Positions 5,003-13,536 of a stretch of 16,348 nt of DNA are shown here, piece by piece. The translations under genes and the position numbers were made by a program. The DNA is from an uncultured Bacilli bacterium. Lineage in GTDB: Bacteria > Bacillota_I > Bacilli_A > RF39 > UBA660. The DNA lies in the NCBI GenBank assembly GCA_934086255.1, contig CAKOIB010000016.1:1-16348 (forward strand). Direction: 5' to 3'. The notes below the pieces were generated by a model that did not search any database, was not told where the DNA came from, and saw only the letters and a program-made list of their open reading frames with translations. Numbering within the stretch: position 1 is the first letter of the stretch; every line of letters starts with the position of its first letter.

Positions 5003-5953
5003 TTAATCTTCGTCTTTTAAAGTTAAGTTTAATTCTTTAACTTTATCCAACACTTCTTTTAATGATTTTTTACCAAGATTTCTAATCTTCATAACATCAC
5101 TATTAGATTTATTAACTAAATCTTGTAATGTATGAACACCTGCTCTTTTTAAACAATTATAAGCACGAACAGAGAAATCTAAATCCTCAATTGGAGTTTC
5201 TAATGCCTTCTTAATTGGATCTTCTTTCTTTTCAATCATAAATCCAGTAGCATCAGCAATCTTATCTAGTTTAGTTACTAATTCTAAATGCTCAATTAAG
5301 ATTCTACTAGCAAGAGCAACAGCTTCTTCTGGTTTAATAGAATCATTAGTCCAAACTTCAAGCACTAATTTATCATAACTTTCATCTTGACCAACACGAG
5401 CATCTAATACTTCATAAGCAACTCTTTCAATAGGAGAATATAAAGAATCAATTGCAATAACTCCTACTTTCTTATCAGAAAGCAATTTCTTATTTTCATC
5501 TGCTCTTACATATCCTCTACCACTAGATACAGTCATTTCCATATCAAGCTTACCACCTTCAGCTAAAGTAGCAATAACTTGATCTTTATTAACTATTTCA
5601 ACATCAGCATCACATTCAATATCTCCAGCCGTAACAACACCTTCACCACTTGCACTCAATCTAATAGTTCTATCTTCTTCACAATATTTCTTAATAACAA
5701 TAGACTTTAAATTAAGTACTATAGAAGTAACGTCTTCGATTACACCTTCAATAGTTTGAAACTCATGTAAAACTCCATCTATTTTTACACTAGTAATAGC
5801 AGAACCAGGAAGAGAAGATAACATAACTCTTCTTAGCGCATTACCAATTGTATAACCAAAACCTCTTTCAAGTGGTTCTAGTTCAAACTTTGCATAATTA
5901 CTTTTTTCATTCTTTTCAACAATTTTATAATTTGGTTTTTCAAATTGAATCAT
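5003..5953 (-). CDS. rpoA: DNA-directed RNA polymerase subunit alpha
   Basis: 316 aa, normal length. The N-terminal domain (about 1-230) has the assembly motif ERGFGYTIGNALRRVMLSS, through which two alpha subunits dimerise and hold beta and beta'. After a linker, the C-terminal domain (about 245-316) carries SVRAYNCLKRAG and the helix-hairpin-helix RNLGKKS (291-297), which contact UP elements and activators. A complete C-terminal domain means A-tract UP elements, such as those upstream of the repeat promoter at 2244-2252, could be used. It lies between rpsK (22 nt) and rplQ (15 nt). Confidence 0.98.
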   Translation of the reverse strand: MIQFEKPNYKIVEKNEKSNYAKFELEPLERGFGYTIGNALRRVMLSSLPGSAITSVKIDGVLHEFQTIEGVIEDVTSIVLNLKSIVIKKYCEEDRTIRLSASGEGVVTAGDIECDADVEIVNKDQVIATLAEGGKLDMEMTVSSGRGYVRADENKKLLSDKKVGVIAIDSLYSPIERVAYEVLDARVGQDESYDKLVLEVWTNDSIKPEEAVALASRILIEHLELVTKLDKIADATGFMIEKKEDPIKKALETPIEDLDFSVRAYNCLKRAGVHTLQDLVNKSNSDVMKIRNLGKKSLKEVLDKVKELNLTLKDED

Positions 5954-5975
5954 AGTCTAACCTCCTTACTCTTAC

Positions 5976-6359
5976 TTAGTTACGTGGTCTTTTTGGTGGA
6001 CGACATCCATTATGTGGAATTGGTGTAACATCAGTAATTGTTACAACTTCAAGTCCAGCTGTTTGTAATGATCTTATAGCGGTTTCTCTTCCAGGTCCAA
6101 CACCTTTAACTACTACATCAACTTTACGCATTCCATAATCAAATGCAACCTTACCTGCTTTTTCAGCAGCAATTCCTGCGGCAAATGGAGTAGATTTTTT
6201 ACTACCTTTAAATCCAATTGCACCACTTGATGCCCATGATACTACATTCCCTTCTTTATCTGTTATAGTTGTAATTGTATTATTAAAAGTTGAATGAATA
6301 TGAGCAACACCCTCAGGTATATTTTTCTTTACTTTTCTTTTTCTTTGTTTATAAGCCAT
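5976..6359 (-). CDS. rpsK: 30S ribosomal protein S11
   Basis: 127 aa. The N-terminus is basic (MAYKQRKRKVKKN), the AHIHSTFNNTI segment is characteristic of S11, and the conserved C-terminus GCRPPKRPRN is intact. S11 forms the platform of the small subunit around 16S helix h45 together with S18. It lies 18 nt after rpsM in the standard alpha-operon order. Confidence 0.98.
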   Translation of the reverse strand: MAYKQRKRKVKKNIPEGVAHIHSTFNNTITTITDKEGNVVSWASSGAIGFKGSKKSTPFAAGIAAEKAGKVAFDYGMRKVDVVVKGVGPGRETAIRSLQTAGLEVVTITDVTPIPHNGCRPPKRPRN

Positions 6360-6377
6360 AGTTTAACCTCACTTTCA

Positions 6378-6743
6378 CTATTTCTTTTTGTTTGCAACAA
6401 CTTTTCCTCTACCCTTACGAGTACGAGCATTTCTATTTGTTCTTTGTCCTCTTACAGGTAATCCTCTTTTATGACGAGACCCTTCATATGAATTAATTTC
6501 CATTTTAGTTTTAATATTCATACTAACTTCACGTCTTAGATCCCCTTCAGTAACATAATTACCTAATTCATCACGAATCTTACCAAGTTCTTCGTTTGAT
6601 AAATCTTTTGTTCTTTTTTCTGGATCAACTTTAACTGCATCTAGTATTTTCATTGCAGTAGTACGTCCAATACCATAAATATAAGTCAAAGAAATCTTAA
6701 TTTTCTTTTCATTAGGTATTTCTACACCCTTAATACGTGCCAT
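6378..6743 (-). CDS. rpsM: 30S ribosomal protein S13
   Basis: 121 aa. MARIKGVEIPNEKKI, IYGIGRTTAMKIL (helix-two-turn-helix) and the basic tail with RGLPVRGQRTNRNARTRKG identify S13. It sits in the head of the small subunit and contacts L5 and the P-site tRNA. An AT-rich GGAGG-type ribosome binding site precedes the ATG. It follows rpmJ by 15 nt. Confidence 0.98.
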   Translation of the reverse strand: MARIKGVEIPNEKKIKISLTYIYGIGRTTAMKILDAVKVDPEKRTKDLSNEELGKIRDELGNYVTEGDLRREVSMNIKTKMEINSYEGSRHKRGLPVRGQRTNRNARTRKGRGKVVANKKK

Positions 6744-6758
6744 ATTTTTTCCTCCTTA

Positions 6759-6872
6759 CTAACCTTGAGTTTGTTTGTGTTTTGGATTTTCACAAATTAC
6801 CATAACTTTTCCCTTACGTTTAATAATTCTGCATTTTGCACAAATTTTCTTAACTGATGGTTTTACTTTCAT
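6759..6872 (-). CDS. rpmJ: 50S ribosomal protein L36 (zinc-binding form)
   Basis: 37 aa, the normal length, easily missed because it is so short. It begins MKVKPSVKKICAKC and ends KQTQG. Zinc ligands C11, C14, C27 and H32 are all present, so this is the C+ form. L36 binds 23S rRNA near the base of the L7/L12 stalk. A GGAGG-like site precedes the ATG at 6872. It lies 12 nt after infA and 15 nt before rpsM, the usual infA-rpmJ-rpsM order. Confidence 0.97.
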   Translation of the reverse strand: MKVKPSVKKICAKCRIIKRKGKVMVICENPKHKQTQG

Positions 6873-6884
6873 TTTAATTCCCTC

Positions 6885-7100
6885 CTACTTTCTATAGGTT
6901 ATACGCCCACGTGTTAAATCATATGGAGAAAGTTCGATCATAACCTTATCACCCGGTGAAATACGAATATTATTTAATCGCATTTTACCAGAAACGTGAG
7001 CTTCAATCTTATGACCATTCTCTAATTGAACATAGAAGTTTCCTCCAGGAATAACTTCAAGAACTTTTCCTTCAACTTCGATTACATCATTCTTTGCCAT
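6885..7100 (-). CDS. infA: Translation initiation factor IF-1
   Basis: 71 aa, normal. It is one S1/OB domain: MAKNDVIEVEGKVLEVIPGG, then HVSGKMRLNNIRI and SPYDLTRGRITYR. IF-1 binds the A site of the 30S subunit during initiation. The gene begins inside the end of map (14-bp overlap), with AGGAG placed in the map coding sequence, so the two are translationally linked. Confidence 0.98.
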   Translation of the reverse strand: MAKNDVIEVEGKVLEVIPGGNFYVQLENGHKIEAHVSGKMRLNNIRISPGDKVMIELSPYDLTRGRITYRK

Positions 7101-7851
7101 TTAACAACACTCCTGTCAATATTTCGTATCCATCATCAGTAACAACTACTGTATGTTCAAAGTGTGCTGATGGACTATAATCTTCACTCTCAATAGTCCA
7201 CTCGTCTTCACATACGACAATCTCAGGACTACCAAGATTAAGCATTGGCTCAATCGCTAGAACCATACCTTTTTTTAATTTTGGACCAGTATTTTTAATA
7301 CCATAATTTGGAACATCTGGATCTTCATGAACACTAGTCCCAACTCCATGACCCACTAGTTCTTTAATAACACCCAAATTATGTTCTTTAGAATAAGATT
7401 CTATAGCATAACCTATATCACCTATCCTATTACCAGGTTTAATTTGTTCTAAACCTTTATAAAGAGACATTTCAGTATGATACAAAAGATACTTCTTATC
7501 ATCATCTATATCACCAACAGGATAACTCCAAGCAGAGTCACCATGATATCCCTTATAACAAGCACCAATATCTATTTTAATGATATCACCATTCTTTAAT
7601 TTGGTATTCGAAGGTATTCCATGCACTACTTCATGATTTATACTAGTACAAATAGCACCAGGAAAACCTTCAAAACCTTTAAAAGAAGGATAAGCATCAT
7701 GTTCTAATATGAACTTTTCTGCTAAATCATTAAGCTCTTTAGTAGTAACACCAGGCTTGATATAATTCTTTAAATATTGATGTGTTTGATAAACAATATT
7801 ACCAGCAATCCTAAGAAGTTCAATTTCTCTATCACTTTTAATAGTTATCAT
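7087..7851 (-). CDS. map: Methionine aminopeptidase, type I
   Basis: 254 aa. Metal ligands expected for type I enzymes are D94 (KIDIGA), D105 (HGDSA), H168 (GHGVG), E201 (AIEP) and E232 (FEHT); the active-site H78 is in EVVHGIP. It removes the initiator Met from new proteins in the cytosol. There is no N-terminal SEC-C or SH3-type extension. It follows adk by 10 nt, the usual secY-adk-map-infA order, and overlaps infA by 14 nt. Confidence 0.97.
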   Translation of the reverse strand: MITIKSDREIELLRIAGNIVYQTHQYLKNYIKPGVTTKELNDLAEKFILEHDAYPSFKGFEGFPGAICTSINHEVVHGIPSNTKLKNGDIIKIDIGACYKGYHGDSAWSYPVGDIDDDKKYLLYHTEMSLYKGLEQIKPGNRIGDIGYAIESYSKEHNLGVIKELVGHGVGTSVHEDPDVPNYGIKNTGPKLKKGMVLAIEPMLNLGSPEIVVCEDEWTIESEDYSPSAHFEHTVVVTDDGYEILTGVLLNGKE

Positions 7852-7861
7852 TTAAACACCT

Positions 7862-8494
7862 CTACTTTATTAATTCACTAGCAAGATTAAAAGTTTCATC
7901 AGGTAAACTACTATTAATAGTTACAAGTACACCTTTATCTTTATAGTAATCGATAAGAGGTTGTGTCTTTTCTAAATATTCATTATATCTTTGTTCAAAA
8001 GTTTCTAATGAATCATCTTGCCTTTGAATAAGCACTTCTCCACAATCATCACACAATCCATCGATCTTTGGTAATAAATCCTTATTCCTAGTAGAATAAC
8101 TTCTCTTACACTTAGGACAAACAAGTCTACTTGTTACCCTAGAAGAAAGCTCATCCTTTGGAACATCCAAATATATTACCACTCCTAAATCTCTATTTAG
8201 TTTACTAAGTACATCATCATACATCTTAGCTTGTTCAACAGTTCTTGGAAAACCATCTAATATATACAATGAATCCCCTATTTTATTAAGTTGTTCTTCC
8301 AAAGCACTAAAAACAGTATTATCATCAATCAACATACCAGACTTCATTGCTTCACGAAGACTCTCATCATTTTTAGCCTTTTCTCTTAACATATCCCCAG
8401 TTGACAAAGGTAAATAACCATAACTATTAGATAAACTATTAGATAAAGTACCTTTACCAGCAGCAGGTGGAGCTATTAAAATAATATTTTTCAC
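7862..8494 (-). CDS. adk: Adenylate kinase with zinc-binding lid
   Basis: 210 aa, long form. It converts AMP and ATP to two ADP. Recognisable parts are the P-loop (8-16), TGDMLR (32-37), LDGFPRT (79-85), and a lid with four cysteines C126, C129, C148 and C151 that should bind zinc, as in Gram-positive enzymes. The P-loop is APPAAGKGT where the family normally has GAPGAGKGT: the first Gly and another Gly are replaced by Ala, and a Pro is added. Lys14 and Thr16 remain. The start is GTG at 8494, whose G is shared with the secY stop (TAGTG), so translation is coupled. AAGGAG lies about 12 nt upstream. Confidence 0.95.
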   Translation of the reverse strand: MKNIILIAPPAAGKGTLSNSLSNSYGYLPLSTGDMLREKAKNDESLREAMKSGMLIDDNTVFSALEEQLNKIGDSLYILDGFPRTVEQAKMYDDVLSKLNRDLGVVIYLDVPKDELSSRVTSRLVCPKCKRSYSTRNKDLLPKIDGLCDDCGEVLIQRQDDSLETFEQRYNEYLEKTQPLIDYYKDKGVLVTINSSLPDETFNLASELIK

Positions 8495-9774
8495 TATCTA
8501 ACCGCTCTCCTTTTTGTTCTTTTATTAATAGAATAATCTCTACTCATCAAACTACTTTCTAATTGCTTATATGTTTCAATAGTAACACCAACTACTATAA
8601 GTAAACTAGTACCACCAATTGATACCGATCTAGGAAGACCAGTCCACATATTAACAAGAATTGGGAATGCCGCTATTGCTGCTAAGAATATAGCACCAAC
8701 AGTAGTAAGTCTTGTTAAAACTTTTACAAAATAATCTTCAGTATCCTTTCCAGGTCTAATACCAGGAACATAACCACCATTCTTTTGTAAGTTTTCAGCC
8801 ATTTGATCAGGTTTCATTTGAACAAATGTATAAAAATATGAGAAGAATATAATTAACACTACATATATTATTAAACCTACTGGTTTAGTATAATCAAAAT
8901 AATTATTGATGAATTTTACTACACCTTCACTCTTACTAAATTGTGCTATAACACTAAATACTGCTAGTAAACTTGAAGCAAATATTACAGGTATAACTCC
9001 AGCAGAATTAATCTTAATAGGCATATAAGATTGCTTACCTAAGTTAGCAGTAGACTTATTAGCATATTGAATAGATATTCTACGAGCAGCACCTTCTACA
9101 AATATTACTGCAATAATTACCAAAAAGCAAATAAGTAAGAAAAGCAAGAATGTAGCTCCACCAGATATTAGTGTATTAGTAGTACTAAAATCTACTAATT
9201 GTTTAAATGCAGTTATCATCATACCAGGTAATGATGAAACAATACCAGCCATAATTAATAATGAAACTCCATTACCAATACCCTTTTGTGAAACTTGATC
9301 ACCTAACCATAACAAGAAAGCAGTACCGGCAGTCATTATAAATGCTACTTCAAGTCTTTGTGCAACACCTACACCACTACCTAAGAATGCATATGCCATA
9401 GCATAACCTTGTATAAAGGCAAATACTATACCAACATATCTTGTTATCTTATTTATCTTTTGACGACCAGCATGTCCTTGTTTAGCAAGATCTGCAAAAT
9501 AAGGAACAATATCCATTTGCAAAAGTTGCATAACAATTGATGCTGTAATGTATGGAGTAACACCTAAAGCAAATATTGAGAAATTACTTAGTGCTCCCCC
9601 ACCCATAACATCCAAAAGTTCCAAAAAACCTAAACTTTTAGTTATTTCTTGTGTTCCAGGAACTTCAATTGTAGTTCCTATAACAAATAGTGTTAATACT
9701 GCAAGTGTAAAATACACTCTTTTTCTTATATCTTTATTTTTCTTTGTAAATAGTTGTTTAAGAGTTTTAAACAC
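8494..9774 (-). CDS. secY: Preprotein translocase subunit SecY
   Basis: 426 aa with ten hydrophobic segments, as expected for the membrane channel of the Sec system. Conserved parts include TTIEVPG after TM1, GVTPYITASIVMQLL in TM2, QKGIGNGVSLL, and GYVPGIRPGKDTEDYF in the cytoplasmic loop before TM9, which contacts SecA and the ribosome. It would export the SipW-type protein at the left end. The start is GTG at 9774: the GAGGTGA site inside the end of rplO is 6-7 nt upstream and there is no better ATG. It begins 1 nt after the rplO stop and its own stop overlaps adk by 1 base. Confidence 0.98.
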   Translation of the reverse strand: MFKTLKQLFTKKNKDIRKRVYFTLAVLTLFVIGTTIEVPGTQEITKSLGFLELLDVMGGGALSNFSIFALGVTPYITASIVMQLLQMDIVPYFADLAKQGHAGRQKINKITRYVGIVFAFIQGYAMAYAFLGSGVGVAQRLEVAFIMTAGTAFLLWLGDQVSQKGIGNGVSLLIMAGIVSSLPGMMITAFKQLVDFSTTNTLISGGATFLLFLLICFLVIIAVIFVEGAARRISIQYANKSTANLGKQSYMPIKINSAGVIPVIFASSLLAVFSVIAQFSKSEGVVKFINNYFDYTKPVGLIIYVVLIIFFSYFYTFVQMKPDQMAENLQKNGGYVPGIRPGKDTEDYFVKVLTRLTTVGAIFLAAIAAFPILVNMWTGLPRSVSIGGTSLLIVVGVTIETYKQLESSLMSRDYSINKRTKRRAVR

Positions 9775-9775
9775 T

Positions 9776-10222
9776 TTAGATCACCTCAGCTTTACTACCC
9801 GATTCTTCAATCTTTTCTAAAGCGCTTTGAGTAAATCTATGTGCTTTAATTGTTAATTTTTTATTTAAAGTACCATTTCCTAATACTTTAATTCCAGAAA
9901 GTTGTTTTTTAATTATTCCTTTTTCTTTTAATAATTCTGGAGTAACTACATCTCCATCATTAAATAATTCATTAAGTTCTCCAACATTTATTGTTGCATA
10001 AACAGTTTTAAATCTAGCATTAGAAAACCCTCTTTTATGAAGTCTTCTAAATAGTGGAGATTGTCCACCTTCAAATACTGGACTAATACTAGCACCACTT
10101 CTAGACTTTTGACCATTTTCACCACGACCACTTGTTTTTCCTAAACCACTTCCAGCACCACGTCCTACTCTTTTACGAGAATGAGTTGCACCTTCAAATT
10201 TCTTTAATTCATTAAGTTCCAT
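9776..10222 (-). CDS. rplO: 50S ribosomal protein L15
   Basis: 148 aa. The Gly/Arg-rich N-terminus KRVGRGAGSGLGKTSGRGEN (from residue 17) is the L15 hallmark; the globular C-terminus follows. Its ATG shares one base with the rpsE stop (TAATG), leaving no room for rpmD (L30), which normally sits between rpsE and rplO. Translation is probably coupled to rpsE. Confidence 0.98.
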   Translation of the reverse strand: MELNELKKFEGATHSRKRVGRGAGSGLGKTSGRGENGQKSRSGASISPVFEGGQSPLFRRLHKRGFSNARFKTVYATINVGELNELFNDGDVVTPELLKEKGIIKKQLSGIKVLGNGTLNKKLTIKAHRFTQSALEKIEESGSKAEVI

Positions 10223-10731
10223 TATCCTAAAATCTCCTCTACAGTTTTTCCACGAGCTTCTGCTACTTCTTCAATAGTTTTCATTGATAAAAGTGCACTA
10301 ATTGTAGCCCTTGCCATATTAATTTTAGTTCTTGAACCAAGTGATTTAGAAATAATATCGTGATATCCTGCTATTTCAAGTACATCCCTTACTGCACCAC
10401 CTGCAACAAGTCCAGTACCAGCAGCAGCAGGTTTAATAACAACCCTAGTTGCTCCTTTAACACCAACAACTTCATGTGGAATAGTTCTTGCATCAACTAC
10501 AGGAACTTTAACTATATTTTTATTTGCATCTTGTCTAGCTTTTTTAACAGCTTCTGAAATTTCATTAGCTTTACCAATACCTAAACCAACTAAACCTTTC
10601 TTATCTCCGACTAAAACTACAGCTTGAAATCTTCTTTGACGTCCACCTTTTGTAACTTTTACAACAGCTTTAGTATCTAATACAATTTCGTCCATAGTTT
10701 TAACAGGTTTATTAAATTTCTTCTTTTGCAT
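10222..10731 (-). CDS. rpsE: 30S ribosomal protein S5
   Basis: 169 aa. GGRQRRFQAVVLVGD (29-43) and GLGIGKA belong to the double-stranded RNA-binding-like domain. The C-terminal part has GVKGATRVVIKPAAAGTGL and ends in the usual VEEILG. S5 helps keep decoding accurate. It lies 12 nt after rplR and overlaps rplO by 1 base. Confidence 0.98.
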   Translation of the reverse strand: MQKKKFNKPVKTMDEIVLDTKAVVKVTKGGRQRRFQAVVLVGDKKGLVGLGIGKANEISEAVKKARQDANKNIVKVPVVDARTIPHEVVGVKGATRVVIKPAAAGTGLVAGGAVRDVLEIAGYHDIISKSLGSRTKINMARATISALLSMKTIEEVAEARGKTVEEILG

Positions 10732-10743
10732 AATTACCTCCCA

Positions 10744-11091
10744 CTAGAACTCTAAACCATTAGCACGTGCACTATCAGCTAAAGCTGCAACACGTCCATG
10801 ATATAGATATCCTCCACGATCAAATACTACCTTTGTAACTTTAATCTTTTTAGCTTCTTTTGCAATTAATTCTCCAACTTTAGTTGCTACTTCAGTATTA
10901 TTACCTTCCATATTCATAGAAGAAGCACTAGCTAAAGTAGTTCCAGTTGTATCATCAATTAATTGTGCATAAATGTTTTTATTTGAACGAAAAACATTTA
11001 GTCTAGGTATATCTTTAGTTCCTATGATTTGTTTTCTAACTCTTACATGTCTAATTTTACGCATTTCATTACGCGATTCTTTTTTTATCAT
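10744..11091 (-). CDS. rplR: 50S ribosomal protein L18
   Basis: 115 aa. RKIRHVRVRKQIIGT, RLNVFRSNKNIYAQLIDD and the C-terminal FDRGGYLYHGRVAALADSAR are diagnostic. L18 binds 5S rRNA together with L5 (also in this operon). The N-terminus is slightly shorter than in typical Bacillus proteins. It sits between rplF (14 nt) and rpsE (12 nt). Confidence 0.98.
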   Translation of the reverse strand: MIKKESRNEMRKIRHVRVRKQIIGTKDIPRLNVFRSNKNIYAQLIDDTTGTTLASASSMNMEGNNTEVATKVGELIAKEAKKIKVTKVVFDRGGYLYHGRVAALADSARANGLEF

Positions 11092-11105
11092 AATTAACCT
11101 CCTAC

Positions 11106-11642
11106 CTATTTAGCTTTTTTACCTTCCTTACGTCTTACATATTCGCCAACATATCTAATACCTTTTCCTTTATAAGGTTCAGGTTTTCTTACTTTACGAA
11201 TATTAGCCGCAAATTCTCCTACTAGAACTTTATCAATACCAGATACTAATATTTCAGTATTGCTCTTAGCTTCAACACTAAGTCCACTTGGTATTTCAAG
11301 TTCAACTGGATGTGAGTACCCTGCATTAATTACTAATGTATTACCCTTAAGAGTAAATCTGTACCCAACACCAATTATTTCTAATCCTTTAGAAAAACCT
11401 TCAGATACACCAATAATCATATTTTGAATATTAGCATTAGTAGTACCATGCATTTGCTTAGTAGGAATTGTTTCATTACCTCTTGTAACAATAACTGTAT
11501 TATCTTTAACTTCTACATTAATATTTTTATTAAGTGTAGTACTAAGTTCGCCTTTAACTCCCTTAACTAAAACATTATTATTTTCTACTGTAACAGTAAC
11601 ATTTTCAGGAATTGCTATAATTCTATTACCTATACGACTCAT
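11106..11642 (-). CDS. rplF: 50S ribosomal protein L6
   Basis: 178 aa from the ATG at 11642, giving the usual MSRIGNRIIAIPENV start. An in-frame GTG three codons earlier (11651) overlaps the AGGTGA binding site and is unlikely. The second repeat of the L6 fold carries IIGVGYRF, and the C-terminal KPEPYKGKGIRYVGE motif binds 23S rRNA near the factor-binding site. It follows rpsH closely. Confidence 0.97.
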   Translation of the reverse strand: MSRIGNRIIAIPENVTVTVENNNVLVKGVKGELSTTLNKNINVEVKDNTVIVTRGNETIPTKQMHGTTNANIQNMIIGVSEGFSKGLEIIGVGYRFTLKGNTLVINAGYSHPVELEIPSGLSVEAKSNTEILVSGIDKVLVGEFAANIRKVRKPEPYKGKGIRYVGEYVRRKEGKKAK

Positions 11643-11654
11643 ATTAATCACCTA

Positions 11655-12053
11655 TTACCAGATATAAGCCATAATTTCTCCACCAAGATTTTGTTTTCTT
11701 GCTTCTTTATCAGTCATAATACCACAAGATGTAGAAACAACTGCTATACCAAAACCATTAAGTACCTTAGGTACTTCATTACTTTTAGCATATACTCTTA
11801 AACCTGGTTTAGAAATACGTTTTAAACCTGTAATTACCCTTTCTTTTTTATTAGTATATTTTAAAGTAAGAACTAACTTACCAAAATCACCATCTTTAGA
11901 AACTTTATAATCTTCTATAAATCCTTCATCTTTTAAAATCTTAGCAATTTCTGTTTTAACTTTTGATACAGGCATTGATACTTCTTTATATTTCATTGCA
12001 TTAGCATTACGAATTCTTGTAAGCATATCTGCAATTGGATCTGTTACTACCAT
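11655..12053 (-). CDS. rpsH: 30S ribosomal protein S8
   Basis: 132 aa. TDPIADMLTRIRNANA at the start and VSTSCGIMTDKEARKQNLGG near the end (the 16S rRNA-binding motif) are clear. S8 is the translational repressor of the spc operon in E. coli; whether it acts so here cannot be seen. It lies 21 nt after rpsN. Confidence 0.98.
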   Translation of the reverse strand: MVVTDPIADMLTRIRNANAMKYKEVSMPVSKVKTEIAKILKDEGFIEDYKVSKDGDFGKLVLTLKYTNKKERVITGLKRISKPGLRVYAKSNEVPKVLNGFGIAVVSTSCGIMTDKEARKQNLGGEIMAYIW

Positions 12054-12074
12054 AATAAATTCCTCCTTCTCTGC

Positions 12075-12260
12075 CTACCAGCTTGATTTTTTTACACCTG
12101 GAATTTGTCCTTTGCTAGCAAGTTCTCTAAAACAAATACGACAAAGTCCATATTTTTTAAGTACACCATGTGGTCTTCCACATCTATTACAACGAGTGTA
12201 TTCACGTACTTTAAACTTTTGTTTTTTATTAGCTTTCGCTACCATACTTTTTTTTGCCAT
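12075..12260 (-). CDS. rpsN: 30S ribosomal protein S14, zinc-binding short form
   Basis: 61 aa, the short type Z protein. Zinc ligands C24 and C27 (CNRC) and C40 and C43 (CRIC) are intact, so it depends on zinc like L36 in this operon. The conserved end GQIPGVKKSSW is present. It sits in the head of the 30S subunit, between rplE (12 nt) and rpsH. Confidence 0.98.
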   Translation of the reverse strand: MAKKSMVAKANKKQKFKVREYTRCNRCGRPHGVLKKYGLCRICFRELASKGQIPGVKKSSW

Positions 12261-12272
12261 AATAACCTCCGA

Positions 12273-12812
12273 CTATTTTCTAAAAGGAATTCCTAATTCT
12301 TCTAGTAAAGCATAAGCTTCTTCATTTGTCTTAGCAGTAGTTACAAGCACAATATCCATACCTCTAACTTTAACTACATCGTCAAACTCAATTTCAGGGA
12401 AAACTAATTGTTCTTTAATACCGATAGTATAGTTTCCTCTTCCATCAAAAGCTTTAGGAGATAATCCTCTGAAATCCCTAACACGTGGAAGTGATACTGC
12501 AATTAACTTATCTAAGAAGTTATACATATTTTCACCTCTTAGAGTTACTTTACATCCAATATTTTGTCCTTCACGAATCTTGAATCCAGCAATTGACTTA
12601 TGAGCTTTTGTTATAACTGGTTTTTGTCCAGTAATAGCCATTAAATCATTAACACATGCATCTAATAATTTAGAATTATGAGAAGCATCACCAGCACCAA
12701 TATTAATAACAATTTTTTCTAATTTTGGTACTTGCATAACTGTTTTATATCCCATTTTTTCTTTTAAACTAGGAACAATTTCCTTATTATATCTTTCTTT
12801 TAGGCGGTTCAT
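12273..12812 (-). CDS. rplE: 50S ribosomal protein L5
   Basis: 179 aa. Starts MNRLKERYNKEI, with the PKLEKIVINIG strand, KSIAGFKIREG and the DFRGLSPKAFDGRGNYTIG motif of L5. It binds 5S rRNA and contacts S13 across the subunit bridge. It follows rplX by 20 nt. Confidence 0.98.
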   Translation of the reverse strand: MNRLKERYNKEIVPSLKEKMGYKTVMQVPKLEKIVINIGAGDASHNSKLLDACVNDLMAITGQKPVITKAHKSIAGFKIREGQNIGCKVTLRGENMYNFLDKLIAVSLPRVRDFRGLSPKAFDGRGNYTIGIKEQLVFPEIEFDDVVKVRGMDIVLVTTAKTNEEAYALLEELGIPFRK

Positions 12813-12832
12813 AAATAATACCCTCCTTCCAA

Positions 12833-13144
12833 CTAATCAAGTTTATTGTGAGCTTTACTCACTCTAACTTTTTTATTTGTTTTACTATCTAATTCATGAT
12901 AAACTCTTGTAACTTTATTAGTTTTATTATCAATAATCATAACATTTGAAGCATCAATCTTAGCTTCAACATCAATAATTCCACCAGTAGTATTATTATT
13001 GTTAGGTTTAATATGTTTTTTAACCATATTAATTCCACTTACGATAACTTTATTTTCATTCTTAAATGTATGAGTAATAGTTCCTTCTTTACCTTTATCT
13101 TTACCAACCATTACTTTAACTTTATCTCCAACTTTAAGTTTCAT
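12833..13144 (-). CDS. rplX: 50S ribosomal protein L24
   Basis: 103 aa. The KOW motif lies at the N-terminus (KVGDKVKVMVGKDKGKEGTI), followed by VSGINMVKKHIKP. L24 starts assembly of the large subunit at the 5' end of 23S rRNA. The gene lies 10 nt after rplN. The middle has an Asn-rich loop (PNNNNTTGG), a mild lineage feature. Confidence 0.98.
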   Translation of the reverse strand: MKLKVGDKVKVMVGKDKGKEGTITHTFKNENKVIVSGINMVKKHIKPNNNNTTGGIIDVEAKIDASNVMIIDNKTNKVTRVYHELDSKTNKKVRVSKAHNKLD

Positions 13145-13154
13145 AATTTACCTC

Positions 13155-13523
13155 CTATAATACTTCTTTCGCTAAAGATACAATTTTCATATAATCTTTA
13201 TCACGAAGTTCTCTTGCAACTGGTCCGAATACACGTGTTCCAACTGGAGATTTATCATCTTTAATTATTACACATGCATTATCATCAAATTTTATATAAG
13301 ATCCATCGTCACGTCTAACACCTTGTCTAGTTCTAACGACTACAGCCTTAACAACTTTACCTTTCTTAACAGTACCATTAGGAGTTGCCTTCTTAACAGT
13401 ACCTACAACTATATCACCAATATTACCAAATTTAACTTTACTACCACCAAGGACTCTGATAACAAGTAATTCACGAGCGCCAGAGTTGTCAGCGACTTTT
13501 AAACGAGTTTCTTGTTGAACCAT
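13155..13523 (-). CDS. rplN: 50S ribosomal protein L14
   Basis: 122 aa, standard length. MVQQETRLKVADNSGAREL, then VVRTRQGVRRDDGSYIKFDD and the C-terminal GTRVFGPVARELRDKDYMKI identify it. L14 lies at the interface between the subunits and binds RsfS. It begins 13 nt after rpsQ. Confidence 0.98.
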   Translation of the reverse strand: MVQQETRLKVADNSGARELLVIRVLGGSKVKFGNIGDIVVGTVKKATPNGTVKKGKVVKAVVVRTRQGVRRDDGSYIKFDDNACVIIKDDKSPVGTRVFGPVARELRDKDYMKIVSLAKEVL

Positions 13524-13536
13524 TTCTAATTCCTCC

